Origin: Pyrenula massariospora
Taxonomy: Eukaryota; Ascomycota; Eurotiomycetes; Pyrenulales; Pyrenulaceae
Length of the DNA: 64,000 nucleotides
Reading direction: 5' to 3'
Assembly: GCA_021030905.1 (NCBI GenBank)
Contig: JAGFMI010000002.1
Span: 2,108,001 to 2,172,000 of the forward strand
Positions 32,245-42,769 of this stretch are shown in pieces. The notes under the pieces were generated by a model, which was given only the letters and a program-made list of their open reading frames with translations, had not been told where the DNA came from and searched no databases. The position numbers were made by a program, and so were the translations under genes. Numbering within the stretch: the first letter of the stretch is position 1; each line of letters starts with the position of its first letter.

Positions 32245-34095
32245 ATGGAGGCAGTCGATCTTGCAGAATACTTGTTTACTCGGCTGCGTCAGCTTGGAGT
32301 GGAAGCCCTTCACGGTGTGCCAGGCGACTACAATCTGACTGCTCTCGATTATGTTGAGCCTGCTGGTTTGACATGGGTTGGGAATTGTAACGAATTGAAC
32401 GCAGGTGAGCTAGGTTATAATCCTTTTTTAACCAAGTTGGCTGACTATTTGGTAGGGTATGCTGCTGATGGATACGCAAGGATAAAGGGTATTGGAGCAG
32501 TTATCACAGCATTCGGTGTTGGGGAACTTTCCGCTATCAACGCTATTGCCGGTGCCGAATCAGAAAAGGCAGCTGTGGTCCATATCGTCGGAACGCCTTT
32601 GACTACGACACAAATCTCAGGTGCTTGCATGCACCACAGCCTGGGAGATGGAAACTATCGGGTCTTCGCCGACATGTACGAGAGGGTCACCGTGGCTCAG
32701 GCTAATCTCATCGATACAAGCACAGCAGCGCAACTGATTGATGCTACCCTTCGGACGTGCAAATTGCAGAGCAGACCGGTCTATATTCAACTTCCTATGG
32801 ACATGGTCAAAGCGAAGGTCGATGGATCCAGATTAAGGACCGACATTGACCTCTCACCGATGCCCACAGATGAAGGATTTGAAGACGCCGAAGTTGAGAC
32901 CATCCTCGAGAAGATTTACACCGCCCAGCATCCTGTGCTTATCGTTGATGGCTTTGTCCGTGCATACAACATCAAGGAAGAAGCGAATGAGCTGGTGCAG
33001 CTGCTGGGTTTTCCGACCTTCACAACGCCCTTTGGCAAATCTCACGTCTACGAAGACGTGCCCAACTTCCATGGCATCTACGGTGGATTGTCTGCTCCTG
33101 CCGAACTGCAACAGATGGTTAAGAACTTTGATCTCGTTATCCGCTTCGGACCTTTGGATAGCGACGTCAATACTTGTGGTTTCACGGCCACTTTTCCAGG
33201 TGCCACAATTTCCTTTCACAATGAATGTGTCCAATTCAGTACATATGGACATGCGAGTGTGGACTACCACAACCTCCATGTCAAGAGCGTACTCCGGAAA
33301 CTGATCGAGAGGATCGACGTAAGCCGCTTACCGAAAGTTGTTCCGCATCCGACGCTCCCGCGACCACTGGACCTTGCCGCCCTTTCCCCCATGCATCCAC
33401 AACACACGATCGAACACAAGGATTTCTGGGTCCGCATGTCCGCCATGCTCCGCCCAACCAACGACGTCGTGTTAACCGAGACCGGCACCCCGAGCCTTGG
33501 CGGCCGAGAGCTGATCCTGCCCCGCGGCACGACCATGATCAACTCCTCCATCTGGCTCTCCATCGGCTACATGTTCGCCGCCGCCCAGGGTGTCTCTATC
33601 GCCAAGAGGGAGCTTGCCGACGGCGGACGCACGATCCTCTTCGAGGGCGACGGGAGCTTCCAGATGACGGCGCAGGAACTCGGCACGATTATCCGGAACA
33701 GGCTCGACCTCACGCTGTTCCTGATCAACAACGACGGCTACGTGATCGAGCGGTATATACACGGCATGGAGGCTTACTACAACGACGTGGCCGCGTGGCG
33801 GTATCTCGAGGCGCCGTCGTTCTTTGGCGCGAACCGGTTTGCGGAGGATCCGGAGTATCCCGTGAAAACGTACAGCGCGGCGAATTGGGGGCAGCTGAAC
33901 GCTGTTCTCGAGGACGCCGATTTTCAGGCGGGGAAGGGTCTGAGGATGGTGGAGGTGTTTATGAGACGCGACGATGCACCTGAATCGTTGAAAGCACTTG
34001 TGGGCGCTGTGCATAAGAAGCGGATGGTGCAAGAGTCGCGGGAAGTTGTGGAGACGGTCGCGCCGGCGGTGGTGGCGGAGACGTTAGGAAGCTGA
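32245..34095 (+). CDS. PDC1: Pyruvate decarboxylase (ThDP-dependent)
   Basis: Converts pyruvate to acetaldehyde and CO2 in the cytosol, the first step of ethanol fermentation. ATG at 32245; exons 32245-32404 and 32456-34095 with a 51-nt intron (GTGAGC...TGGTAG), giving 599 residues. Family blocks: LHGVPGDYNL, the catalytic Glu in NCNELNA, ADGYARIKG, the His-His pair in MHHSLGDG, and the ThDP/Mg motif GDGSFQ...INNDGY. The C-terminal IHGMEAYYND and AEDPEYPVKTYSAANWG are typical of fungal PDCs; the last ~30 residues are not conserved. The intron length is divisible by three and contains no stop, so unspliced RNA stays in frame with 17 extra residues placed right after the ThDP-activating Glu. 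The symbol is by family; the paralogue number is unknown. Confidence 0.93.
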   Translation: MEAVDLAEYLFTRLRQLGVEALHGVPGDYNLTALDYVEPAGLTWVGNCNELNAGELGYNPFLTKLADYLVGYAADGYARIKGIGAVITAFGVGELSAINAIAGAESEKAAVVHIVGTPLTTTQISGACMHHSLGDGNYRVFADMYERVTVAQANLIDTSTAAQLIDATLRTCKLQSRPVYIQLPMDMVKAKVDGSRLRTDIDLSPMPTDEGFEDAEVETILEKIYTAQHPVLIVDGFVRAYNIKEEANELVQLLGFPTFTTPFGKSHVYEDVPNFHGIYGGLSAPAELQQMVKNFDLVIRFGPLDSDVNTCGFTATFPGATISFHNECVQFSTYGHASVDYHNLHVKSVLRKLIERIDVSRLPKVVPHPTLPRPLDLAALSPMHPQHTIEHKDFWVRMSAMLRPTNDVVLTETGTPSLGGRELILPRGTTMINSSIWLSIGYMFAAAQGVSIAKRELADGGRTILFEGDGSFQMTAQELGTIIRNRLDLTLFLINNDGYVIERYIHGMEAYYNDVAAWRYLEAPSFFGANRFAEDPEYPVKTYSAANWGQLNAVLEDADFQAGKGLRMVEVFMRRDDAPESLKALVGAVHKKRMVQESREVVETVAPAVVAETLGS

Positions 34096-34852
34096 TTGTG
34101 GATATGAAAGGGTGCCATATTTCTGGTCGGTAAATGTTTGAATATATTGGGTATGCATTTCAGCGGTTTTGCATTTGGATATTCTTTCGGGCATGGGGGC
34201 GTTCTGACCATTTCGCAAAAGGATCGCTGAACGGCTTGCACTGAGAGAGAGAGTCTTGACGGGCAGATCTAGGTACTTGAATACATTATGAAATTGTCCA
34301 GTACGACTGGCCTTTAAAGCTGTGTTCTCCTCAATACCCAAAACCCTGGCTCGTCAACGACGGGGTGCTACTTAGCAATGTGTTGATCACCGTGGACGCG
34401 GTTTGATAGCAAGGAAAACACATAGACTAGTAGTCAGATTGTCGTACGACTCACTACATTATCTGCGTTACTGCTCTTCGTCGCAGAGATAGAAATCGCA
34501 ACCAAATAGCCCTGGCGGCCGTGTACAGCTTGGCCCGTGCTCCGCGCCCTTCTGCTTGTTACACACGAGGCTGCAAATCTCAGCCTCGTATTTCTGCAGC
34601 CGACCTCTCGCTATCATTGGATTTTTGACCCCGTCAGTCACTGCTTATGACGCGTACCTGCGAGACCCAGACTATCACTATGGCCGGGTGAATTTCTGCC
34701 GCCTTTGAAGGAGTGGTTGACAACCGCTACCTTCAACATTCTTCGAAGAGCTATATGACGGATCAGCGTGATCTTTGGAAGGCGGCGTCCGCCACCCAAC
34801 GATCCACGAATGCCGAGTACCCTTTCAGAGGTATATTATCATTTCCCCCCAA
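34096..34852. other. Intergenic between PDC and the UBE2O-like gene
   Basis: 757 bp; nothing recognised beyond the presumed terminator and promoter. The frame at 34713-34910 is a shadow of the first UBE2O exon. Confidence 0.35.
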
Positions 34853-37800
34853 ATGGCCACATCGCAGCCTACTGGACGACAAGCAAATGCCCATAGCCCA
34901 CGGCCTTTGAGGGTAAGGTGCCGCTAATCCCGTCCTAGAGACATGACCTAGAAGTAAAACACGGGCTGACTTTGGCAATAGATAGAAATATCCGACACGG
35001 TCGTCCTTGCCGCCGATCGAACCCTGATCGGCGAAGTCGAGCAAACAAACGCTGCCTATGAGGAACGCCAAAGGCTTGACGACTGCCTCATCATCTCTCA
35101 CACCCCTGTCCCTGAAACTGTTATCCGCGAATTCACCGAGTCAGACATTCCGCCGAAAGGTTATGTGCTGGTGCGGTGGGCAAATGAACAGTCTGGCAGG
35201 AGCTTGGTTGCAGAGGCTGATGTAATAGTCATTAACCGGAGTTTTGCGCTTGGAGACAATGTCAAAAAGGACAGCTCAGATACGATGGTGGGAATAGTGG
35301 TGAGCATTCGGGAGAAATTTATACTACAGCCGATATGGAAGCCTGATGGCCAATCTGCTCCGATTGACTTGAGAAACGAAAACGCTGGGGCCCAAACCAT
35401 AAGCAGAAGATCATTTCCTAAATTACCAGAGCAGAGTAACCCATCCGCTACCGTATCAAAGCTTCATCCCAGACTACCGTCAGAGATTTCTCATCCATCA
35501 CCAGATCAGCTTCTGTATGATGTTCCAGGCCATGAGCTGATACGTGCAACCGATATTCAAAGCGAAGATCACATCGTCTGGCGCGGCTGGTTCGGCGTAG
35601 TACAAGACGCTGACGTGGATGTCGTCCTCTTACTCGCGGATGGCTCCATTGTAGTGGTTGACAACGCTTTGGAGCTCGAGATCATGGTCCCAGACACTTC
35701 GAAACCATTAGTGTGTGCGCCTTTGCCAGCAGTGCCTCCTGGGAGCCGGCCAGACGTACCTGATCATATACACCAAGGGATGCTCTTCTCGATGATGCCG
35801 GAAAATCTCCAACGCGGTCAGTACGTTATTACAAACCGTGGCAACCTCAAAGATGGGCGCTGGATCAAGGGAAGCTTCTCTCCACAGACTATCCCGGCTG
35901 GACGAATCCTTGCTGTGATCACTCGAAGTGCAGAGATAAGCTGGCTTTGCCCGAATGCTTTTGCAGAGCCCAGCGATGGCATGGAGCGACCACCTACAAC
36001 TGTGTATCCTTATGAGAACATTAGGACCTTTCGTTCTACTAGGAGCCTAAGACGAAACAAGAAAGTGATACTTTATGATCACGGCAACAGACCTCGAAAT
36101 CCTTCCAAACCGGATATAGGCGTCATTGGACAAAGTGATTTCTCTGTGGGGAGTCAAGTCAAGTTTCGAGACAATGCTGCGGCAAAAGATCATCATGTCA
36201 ATCACAATAGTATAGATGGACAAGAACATACCCCGGCGACTTTCTGCTACGGGTTTGATATGGACACATTTATCATTGTGGCCGGTCAGCAAGAAGTGAC
36301 CGTCCTGTGGCAAGATGGGAGCCACTCCGTTGAGCCTTCAACCACTCGTCTTAATTTACATACGTTACCTGAAAGTGAATTATCTCCCGGAGAGTACGTC
36401 ATTTCACGAGAAGATTTGTTCCAATTAGAACACGGACAGCCTGAATCTGCAAAGATGCGGTATAATGAGATGCAGTATCTTCAAGGCAATTATCAACTAC
36501 TACCTCAGAAAGTTGGCATTGTCCAGAAGGTCGATAGCAAGGAAAGACTCGCACATGTACGCTGGTTTCAATCACCGATGGTCAGACTTAATGAACATGG
36601 AAACATCCTCAGCTCTGGATCTAGGTTTGGCCGGATGCTCTCCGAAACGGTTGAAGAAGTGTCGGTCTACACGATCATGAGCCAGCCAGCTATGGACAGG
36701 CGTAGAGGAGACATGGTTCTGATATCTCCGGAACATCCAACATCTGCTGCATTAGATTCCATCCGGGATGAAGGAGGTCTGCCAGGATTTGTAGGCTCAA
36801 CTTTGCTTTCGTATTTTGGCCCAACTCAACCCCATGAGCTTTTTCAAGACCTCCGACTCATCGCTAAGGACATGCTAAGGCATTGGCATCTATCTCCTCA
36901 AAAAGGTCACCGCGGACCCAAACGTGCGGACTGGGTCGGCGAGATTGTTGATCTAGGACTTGACGGTCTCATCACAATCAGACTCGGAGCGCTTCCCAGC
37001 GGCCGTAGTAAGGATGTCCGAGTACCTTTAGAAAGGATCTTGATGGTGATCGACTCGGAAGCTGAAGAGATAGATGCCGATGATTACTATTCGGATTATC
37101 CGTTCGATGACCCGGCGTTTGAACCGGAGTCGCCTCTTGAAGAGACATTTGAATATGAAGGCGGTGAAAAGATTGGCGATGACAGCGATGAAGACATGTG
37201 GACAACTGACGATGACTTTGCGGCACGTGAACACGCATTTTCAGATCAAGGAGACGATAGCGACGTGGAGATGACTGACGGAACTAGTTTTGATACTTCC
37301 GCCGAGCACGAGGGCCTTCATTCGTGGCCCAAGGACTTGCCGAATATTGGGACTGCTCGAACCGATCCAGCCGCGACATCGCCAGCAGCGACAGGTACGG
37401 TTGGCGGCTCCAAAGCTAGCAATTTTGGGAAACAGGCCAGCCCACAACAATCCACCTCTACAACCACGAATCTGTTGTCTGCCAACTTTAATATTTCCTC
37501 CGATCCACCGCGCTTCGAGATCCAAGATATTGAGCCACCGAACGACCATCATTATCTGCGTTCAGAGCCGCATTCAAATTCGAGATTGCTCCGCCGAATC
37601 CGGAAAGAACACAAGATCTTGTCCGACTCTTTGCCTCCTGGAACCTACGTCCGCACCTTTGAATCCCGTCTCGACCTCCTTCGTGTCATGATTATCGGAG
37701 CGAAGAACACCCCATATGAGTTCGCCCCATTCGTCATCGATCTCTATCTTGGCAAGGGCTTTCCAGAGTCCCCGCCGCACGCACACTTCCACTCCTGGAC

Positions 37801-38718
37801 ACACGGTCTGGGTCGGATCAACCCGAACTTATACGAAGAAGGAAAGATTTGCCTCAGTCTTCTCGGGACGTGGCCAGGGAAGTCGGAAGGTGAAAGCTGG
37901 ACGGAAAAGAGCACCCTGCTGCAGCTTCTTCTGAGTCTGTCTGCGTTGGTTCTCGTGAAGGACCCTTTCTACAGTAAGCAGAGCCTTTTCAATGTCTCCC
38001 AGTTCTACATTTGTTTCTCCAGAGGAAAAGTCTTCCTTGTACACGAGGCAGGTAGGTATCAGAAGTCTCAGCGCATCTGACAGCCCGCATTGGCGGCCGC
38101 CCAGACCGGCACGACTTCTGGATCCAACCTCCACAATAAACTCCCCCAAGCACCTACCTAGCCAGCTAAATACTAACCTCCCCCTCTTTCCTGCTAGACG
38201 AAGCCGGCTTCGAAACCCTCGCCGCCGACGGCCAGTTCACCGTCGAATCCTCCCAGTACACGGAGAAGTGCTACGTCATGGCCCGCGGCTTCATCAAGCA
38301 CGCCCTCCAGCATCCAGTGCTCGGGTTTGAGGATGTCTTGGCGTGGAATTATCTCCCCGCGCCGCCGCCGCCGCCGCCGCCGTCGTCTGATGATATTGTT
38401 GTTGAGCCCAACGCCGGCGGGGCGGAGGGGAGGCCGGAAATGCTGCGCAAGGCGGTTGAGAGGGCAAATGGGCTTATTGCGAGGGTTGTGGGGCTGGAGC
38501 CGGATACTGATCCCCCGGGTGCTGGTACACGGAAGCCGATCCGCGTCGACGGTGCGGGGCAGGAGAGCGGTGAGGCTTTTATGGAGCTGTTGACGAAGGG
38601 GGCTGTGGTGATGGTGCGGCGGCATGTGACGGAGTTGGAGGGGATCCTGGAGGGCGTGGGAAAAGAGATGGATAGGTGGCCTACGCCTCGAAAGGTAACG
38701 GGAGGACTGAAGACTTGA
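34853..38718 (+). CDS. UBE2O: UBE2O-type giant ubiquitin-conjugating enzyme (E2/E3 hybrid)
   Basis: Three exons: 34853-34912 (20 codons), 34982-37973 and 38198-38718; introns of 69 and 224 nt; 1190 residues. The frame is open upstream of the first apparent Met in exon 2, and the small first exon supplies a Met. The N-terminal ~750 residues have the repeated beta-rich segments of UBE2O (ISDTVVLAADRTLIGEV, VLLLADGSIVVVDNALELE, TVLWQDGSHSVEPST, GIVQKVDSKERLAHVRW), followed by an acidic linker (~700-790). The UBC domain (~885-1040) has PPGTYVRTFESRLDLLRVMI, GFPESPPHAHFHS, INPNLYEEGKICLSLLGTW with the catalytic Cys, and LLLSLSALVLVKDPFYNEAG. UBE2O enzymes monoubiquitylate basic clients such as unassembled ribosomal proteins. 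A Pro tract and poorly conserved tail close the protein. The gene symbol follows the animal name. Confidence 0.93.
38359..38384 (+). repeat. (CCG)n trinucleotide repeat inside the UBE2O-like gene
   Basis: About nine CCG units encoding the Pro run after WNYLPA in the last exon. It lies outside the catalytic domain and is a likely site of length variation between strains. Confidence 0.8.
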
Positions 38719-40973
38719 GACTCGCAAAAATAGGCTTGGCCTTTTTCACACAAGATGCACGGGTGGCAATTTTGAAGCTCGGGATATTTAATTAGATCTG
38801 GATAAAGTCTGTTTGGACGAAATGCAAAGAATCGGCTGCCTCAAACTATGAATATATGTGATTTAAAGGTATTTAATAATATTATAAATTGTGGTCCTAC
38901 AATTGTAATGAAGTCCTTCACTTCCTAATACCTGAAAGCTTTTAGTCCCCCGCTTACTTACTACACGCGACATCGCGCCAATTTATTTAACGAGATATGT
39001 CTCCAGGAATTAGAGATAGAGATTCACTGAGACTCAAGCAAGCAGAGCCGGAAACAACCGGCCACTCGGTGTGCTCTACAACTTCCCTCTTGAACACACA
39101 GCCTATACGGGTAAAAGAAGGCATCAAATCACATTTAAAGCAATAGAACCATCCATCTGTGTATGTGTATGTGTATGTGTATGTTTGCGTGCATCCATGG
39201 CAATTTACGCCGCTGATGTGACGCCATGGTAGACCGGGACAGAATTGGTGCGTTTCCTCGCTCTTTCGGGAGCGGGAGCGGGAGGTCTGGATAGCTTTGG
39301 CATAGGGGATTTGTGTTCTTATCGCTGTGCTGGGGTGTACTGAGATGTTGCTAGGTAGAGGGTGTGGAACGTGTTGGAATAAGCCGTGCATTCCCTTCTT
39401 CTTTTCAAGTTTCCATCCATCGGGGCCCAGGATCGCTCTATACAATCCTCACGCTACGCCGGCAGCACACGCTCCATCCTCCCCTCTCTCCATACCATAT
39501 CCTCTGACACATACACACTACCCCGTGCGCCGCATTCCATAGACCGCCATCGAGTCGAGCCCTTGAGCAGATACCCCGCTCCGCTCCATGCTGCCTTCAC
39601 ATCTGGAAAGTCTGCGAGTACATCACATCCTCCATCGAAACAAAAAACCCTCAATCACAGCGTGCCGCATAACCTACAGTATGATAGCGAAAACACCAAA
39701 GACCCCTTGGTATGGGATGGCTTGTACGTTAAGCCAATCAACACCGTTTGTTTAAATGTGTAATCATATTGTGCATCTGGGAACCAGGACCCCGACGACA
39801 TCGGAGAGGGAAAGAATGCTGCGGTTGTGTACGTGTTCACGTATGGGTGTTGGTGATGGGTCTATCTTGATGGTTCTGGGTATCTGACCAGACAATTAAG
39901 CTACGCCAGCCGGCGGGGAGGACGGAGGTGTATGACGGTGATGGGTGGGAAAGAGATGGACCTTGGCTTGGCGATGAGCGTCTGGATTCCCTAGTAGGAT
40001 CTTGTCGGAGCGCGGAGGTGTCGGTGCATTCAGGATGGGGGTATGTTGAGCCATCGTGGAGTGCGCGCAAGGAAAATGGTAGAAGGGGGTATTGATTTGA
40101 GGAAAGGGAATGACGAGATGCAGTAGCTGTAGCTGTATGATGGACTTGCAGTTCGGCCTCGAGGATGTGGCTGGCATCAATTACGGCAGTACCGTGATGT
40201 TGGGAGATTATGGGCCAGAGTATCTTGTAGGTTGTAGGAAATGTGCGTGCTACCTCGCCGTTAGCTGTGACAGCTCTGGAGAGTGGTTAGCCTGGCGTAA
40301 ATGTCCCTCTTTTGACTGGTGTAGGCCGTGCCAATCCAAACAGGTTCACCTAGATACCGGATATGCGCTTCTTTAATGGTTTGTTATTTTCAAGACCTGG
40401 CCAGTGTGGAAATTCGTAGGTCTTCGGAGAACATTGAGCCAGGTTAGAGAGGACCTCGTTTCAGGGTAAACATCAGCTTTCTCTCTTTGGTATCGCATCC
40501 AAATCAGGTCCCTGTTCATATCGAATAGAGGCAATGTCATGCACCAGCCTCCCCGCTCTCGCCGCGTCTTCGTCTGTATGTAGCCGCCAGTCATGATCTA
40601 GCAAACGGGCAAGCTATGTTCTACGCGTTAGTGGAGCAGTTACTTCGGATTTGGATGGGGGAAAATGGATTACTAGGCAGAAATAGGCGTAATTGCTTGG
40701 ATTCATCTGGGCATGTGCGGCGGGGAGGGCCTGCACGGCATGCCAGGTGAATGCATTCCCGAGTGGAGGGTAGGCGGGGTTGACCTGATCTCGGCCTGGG
40801 TTGCCTTAATGTTAGACTTCAGTTGTCTAGAAGGGGCAAGCTGGCAAGATGGATGGGACGGAAAGGTATTGAATAAGGGGGCGGCGTTTGAGGGAGGTCA
40901 AGTTGCGCTTTGGGAGCCTGCACATACGGTTCCAAGGTGGTAGCATCGTCATCTTGAGAACAAGTAAGCATTT
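38719..40973. other. Long stretch without a recognised gene
   Basis: 2.25 kb between the UBE2O-like gene and a minus-strand secreted-protein gene. Frames at 38987-39445, 39386-39763, 39896-40180 and 40110-40376 are motif-less, mutually overlapping and not supported. 38840-38900 is AT-rich (runs of TATTTAATAATATTATAA type). The only clear structure is a short microsatellite at 39159-39184. Confidence 0.4.
39159..39184 (+). repeat. (GTATGT)n hexanucleotide microsatellite
   Basis: Four perfect copies of the six-base unit GTATGT in tandem, in noncoding DNA. Confidence 0.8.
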
Positions 40974-41945
40974 TCATCCTAGAGAACATGGTGTCGGTGG
41001 ACAACGAACCGTATGCATCAAAGCAAAGTCAGTGACGGAACGGAATCGATCAATAGGGGTTGGAGGGTCGAATCCAGGCTGTGGACGGCGTATAGACCAT
41101 GGTTGTTGCGGATTGCGCAAGAGCTCCACGTCGTCCGAGCGGTGCACTCTCCCACCTAGTTGGAAGTCGCACAACTATACGGGAACAAACTCTCGTCATG
41201 GATTGCCTTGAGAATGTAAAAATAATCGACAACATACCGTGATTGTTGCTCTCACGTCGAAGGTGTGAAATCCTGGCATAATATTGACGTACACTGCAGT
41301 CTGGGCCCCATCAGTATGGCAACCCATGGACTGGCCCATTAGCATTCCATTTAATCGATCTTCCCACTCTTGATAAGGCTGCCCCGGCGCGGCCAAGTGG
41401 CCTGGAGGCCGATTTCGCTGCGGGACGTAGCCGTCGGGACGTCGATCAGGATCAGGATCCCTCCTGATGGTCCACCGAGATGTGCCGCGAAACCTCGCAT
41501 CCATGGGATCGTTATCACAGTATATTCTAAAATTCGACCTCATTCGAGTAGACACCCGGTGAAGGTCCGTCATACCAATGTCCCCAGGCGGATCCCGGTC
41601 TGGCTGGCCAAGAATACCTAATCAGATCCGTCAGACCGAGAATAAATCTCTGCCAGATCTCAGATACCCACCCATAATAGTTCTCCTCGTAGGTGTGGTA
41701 TCAGATTCGGGTTTGAAAAGTCGTTTCATGTATTCGAAGGTTATATGGTCGTACAAATTCCTCAATCGCATGCTGCCTCGTCTTGCCATTCCCTTGGGCC
41801 CAGTGACCGCTCGTATGGCATTTTGGACCCTACGATCAGTGTAAGGGCCTCTACTGCAGGATTCGTGCGTCCAGAATGTAAGATAGTTCTGACAATCAAC
41901 CAGCGAAGTCAAAATCAAAACAGTGATTAACATGTGAATCTTCAT
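40974..41945 (-). CDS. Secreted protein resembling fungal metalloendopeptidase-like family, no visible HExxH
   Basis: ATG at 41945, with a signal peptide (MKIHMLITVLILTSLVDC, cut near residue 18). Exons 41945-41672, 41617-41238 and 41174-40974 with introns of 54 nt (GTGGGT...TTAG) and 63 nt (GTATGT...TATAG), all phases fitting. The middle has FRIYCDNDPMDARFR and, across the second intron, ATIT/LCDFQL, the YCDDD...ITLC.F pattern I associate with secreted deuterolysin/Lys-metallopeptidase-like proteins of plant-associated ascomycetes. The catalytic HExxH expected shortly after is replaced by LMHTV, so it may be inactive, or a further intron is missed: a GTTCGT donor occurs just after LMHT. The 3' end is therefore provisional. 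Family placement is tentative; gene status is fairly good. Confidence 0.62.
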
Positions 41946-42769
41946 GCTTCTCCGCAAAGTCGCTATGTACAGGTGAATATTTCAGGATCAAGACTTGAGC
42001 ATTAAGAACGCTCAGAGAACATGGACGACGAGCGCTAAGAGATAGTCAAAACCGTGACGCTAGAGAGAGACTAAGAAGAGCAGTAACTAAGGGTAGTCTG
42101 GGTGGTTTTGAGGGCCTCCCAACATCCGCGTGCTATTGTGATTAGGCCGGAGAGGCAGGCTTGATGCAGTGCCTGCCTCAGACATCCTTTTGCAGCTTTC
42201 CGGACGCCAGCAATGCCATAAACAATCAAAGCGACCATTTATCAAAGCCACACGAGCTCAGTACAGTAAGGTGGATTGCAAGCGACATATTGGCTGAGCC
42301 TTAAATTCATCTCGCCTGGCGGAGTCGATTTCCTAATAATTGGACCACTTCGTACCCCACACTAGTCCTCATGTCTAGACGGAACCAATTTGCATTGAGA
42401 CCGTCACAATCTTAGTATTTGAAGAAAAACATATCCCTAACCGAACAACCCTACCGAGAACGACGTTTCCAGGGCAGGAACTCTTGCAATCTCTTCTGGA
42501 AATGCGACTGCTACGACTTCCACCACTATGCTAGGATTCACCAGTTAGGCATGCCTTTGTAGCCTCAGGATCTTAATCGGTTACCATGTCTTCTAGGTGG
42601 GTATCTCAAAATCATCACTACATGGGAATATGGCTACGTTCGGTCAACTGACGGTGGCTGTCTGCCACGTTTCCCACTATACCCTAGAGCGTGAGGAGGG
42701 TTCTAAGGCACACCTTGGTACCCTTTCTCCACACAGTACATCATTTTGCAACATCCCAAACGCCGTCCT
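41946..42769. other. Intergenic, nothing recognised
   Basis: 824 bp between the secreted protein gene start and the end of the NLR gene. No supported frame, RNA gene or repeat. Confidence 0.35.

Noticed and set aside
33225-34032. Long frames inside pyruvate decarboxylase (252 aa plus, 186 aa minus)
   Set aside because: Shadows of a GC-rich coding exon; repetitive Arg-rich or His-rich translations without family features.
41040-41110. tRNA-like wording (ggtcgaatcc) on the plus strand
   Set aside because: No cloverleaf partners for the T-arm-like string, and the segment is coding on the minus strand in the secreted protein gene.
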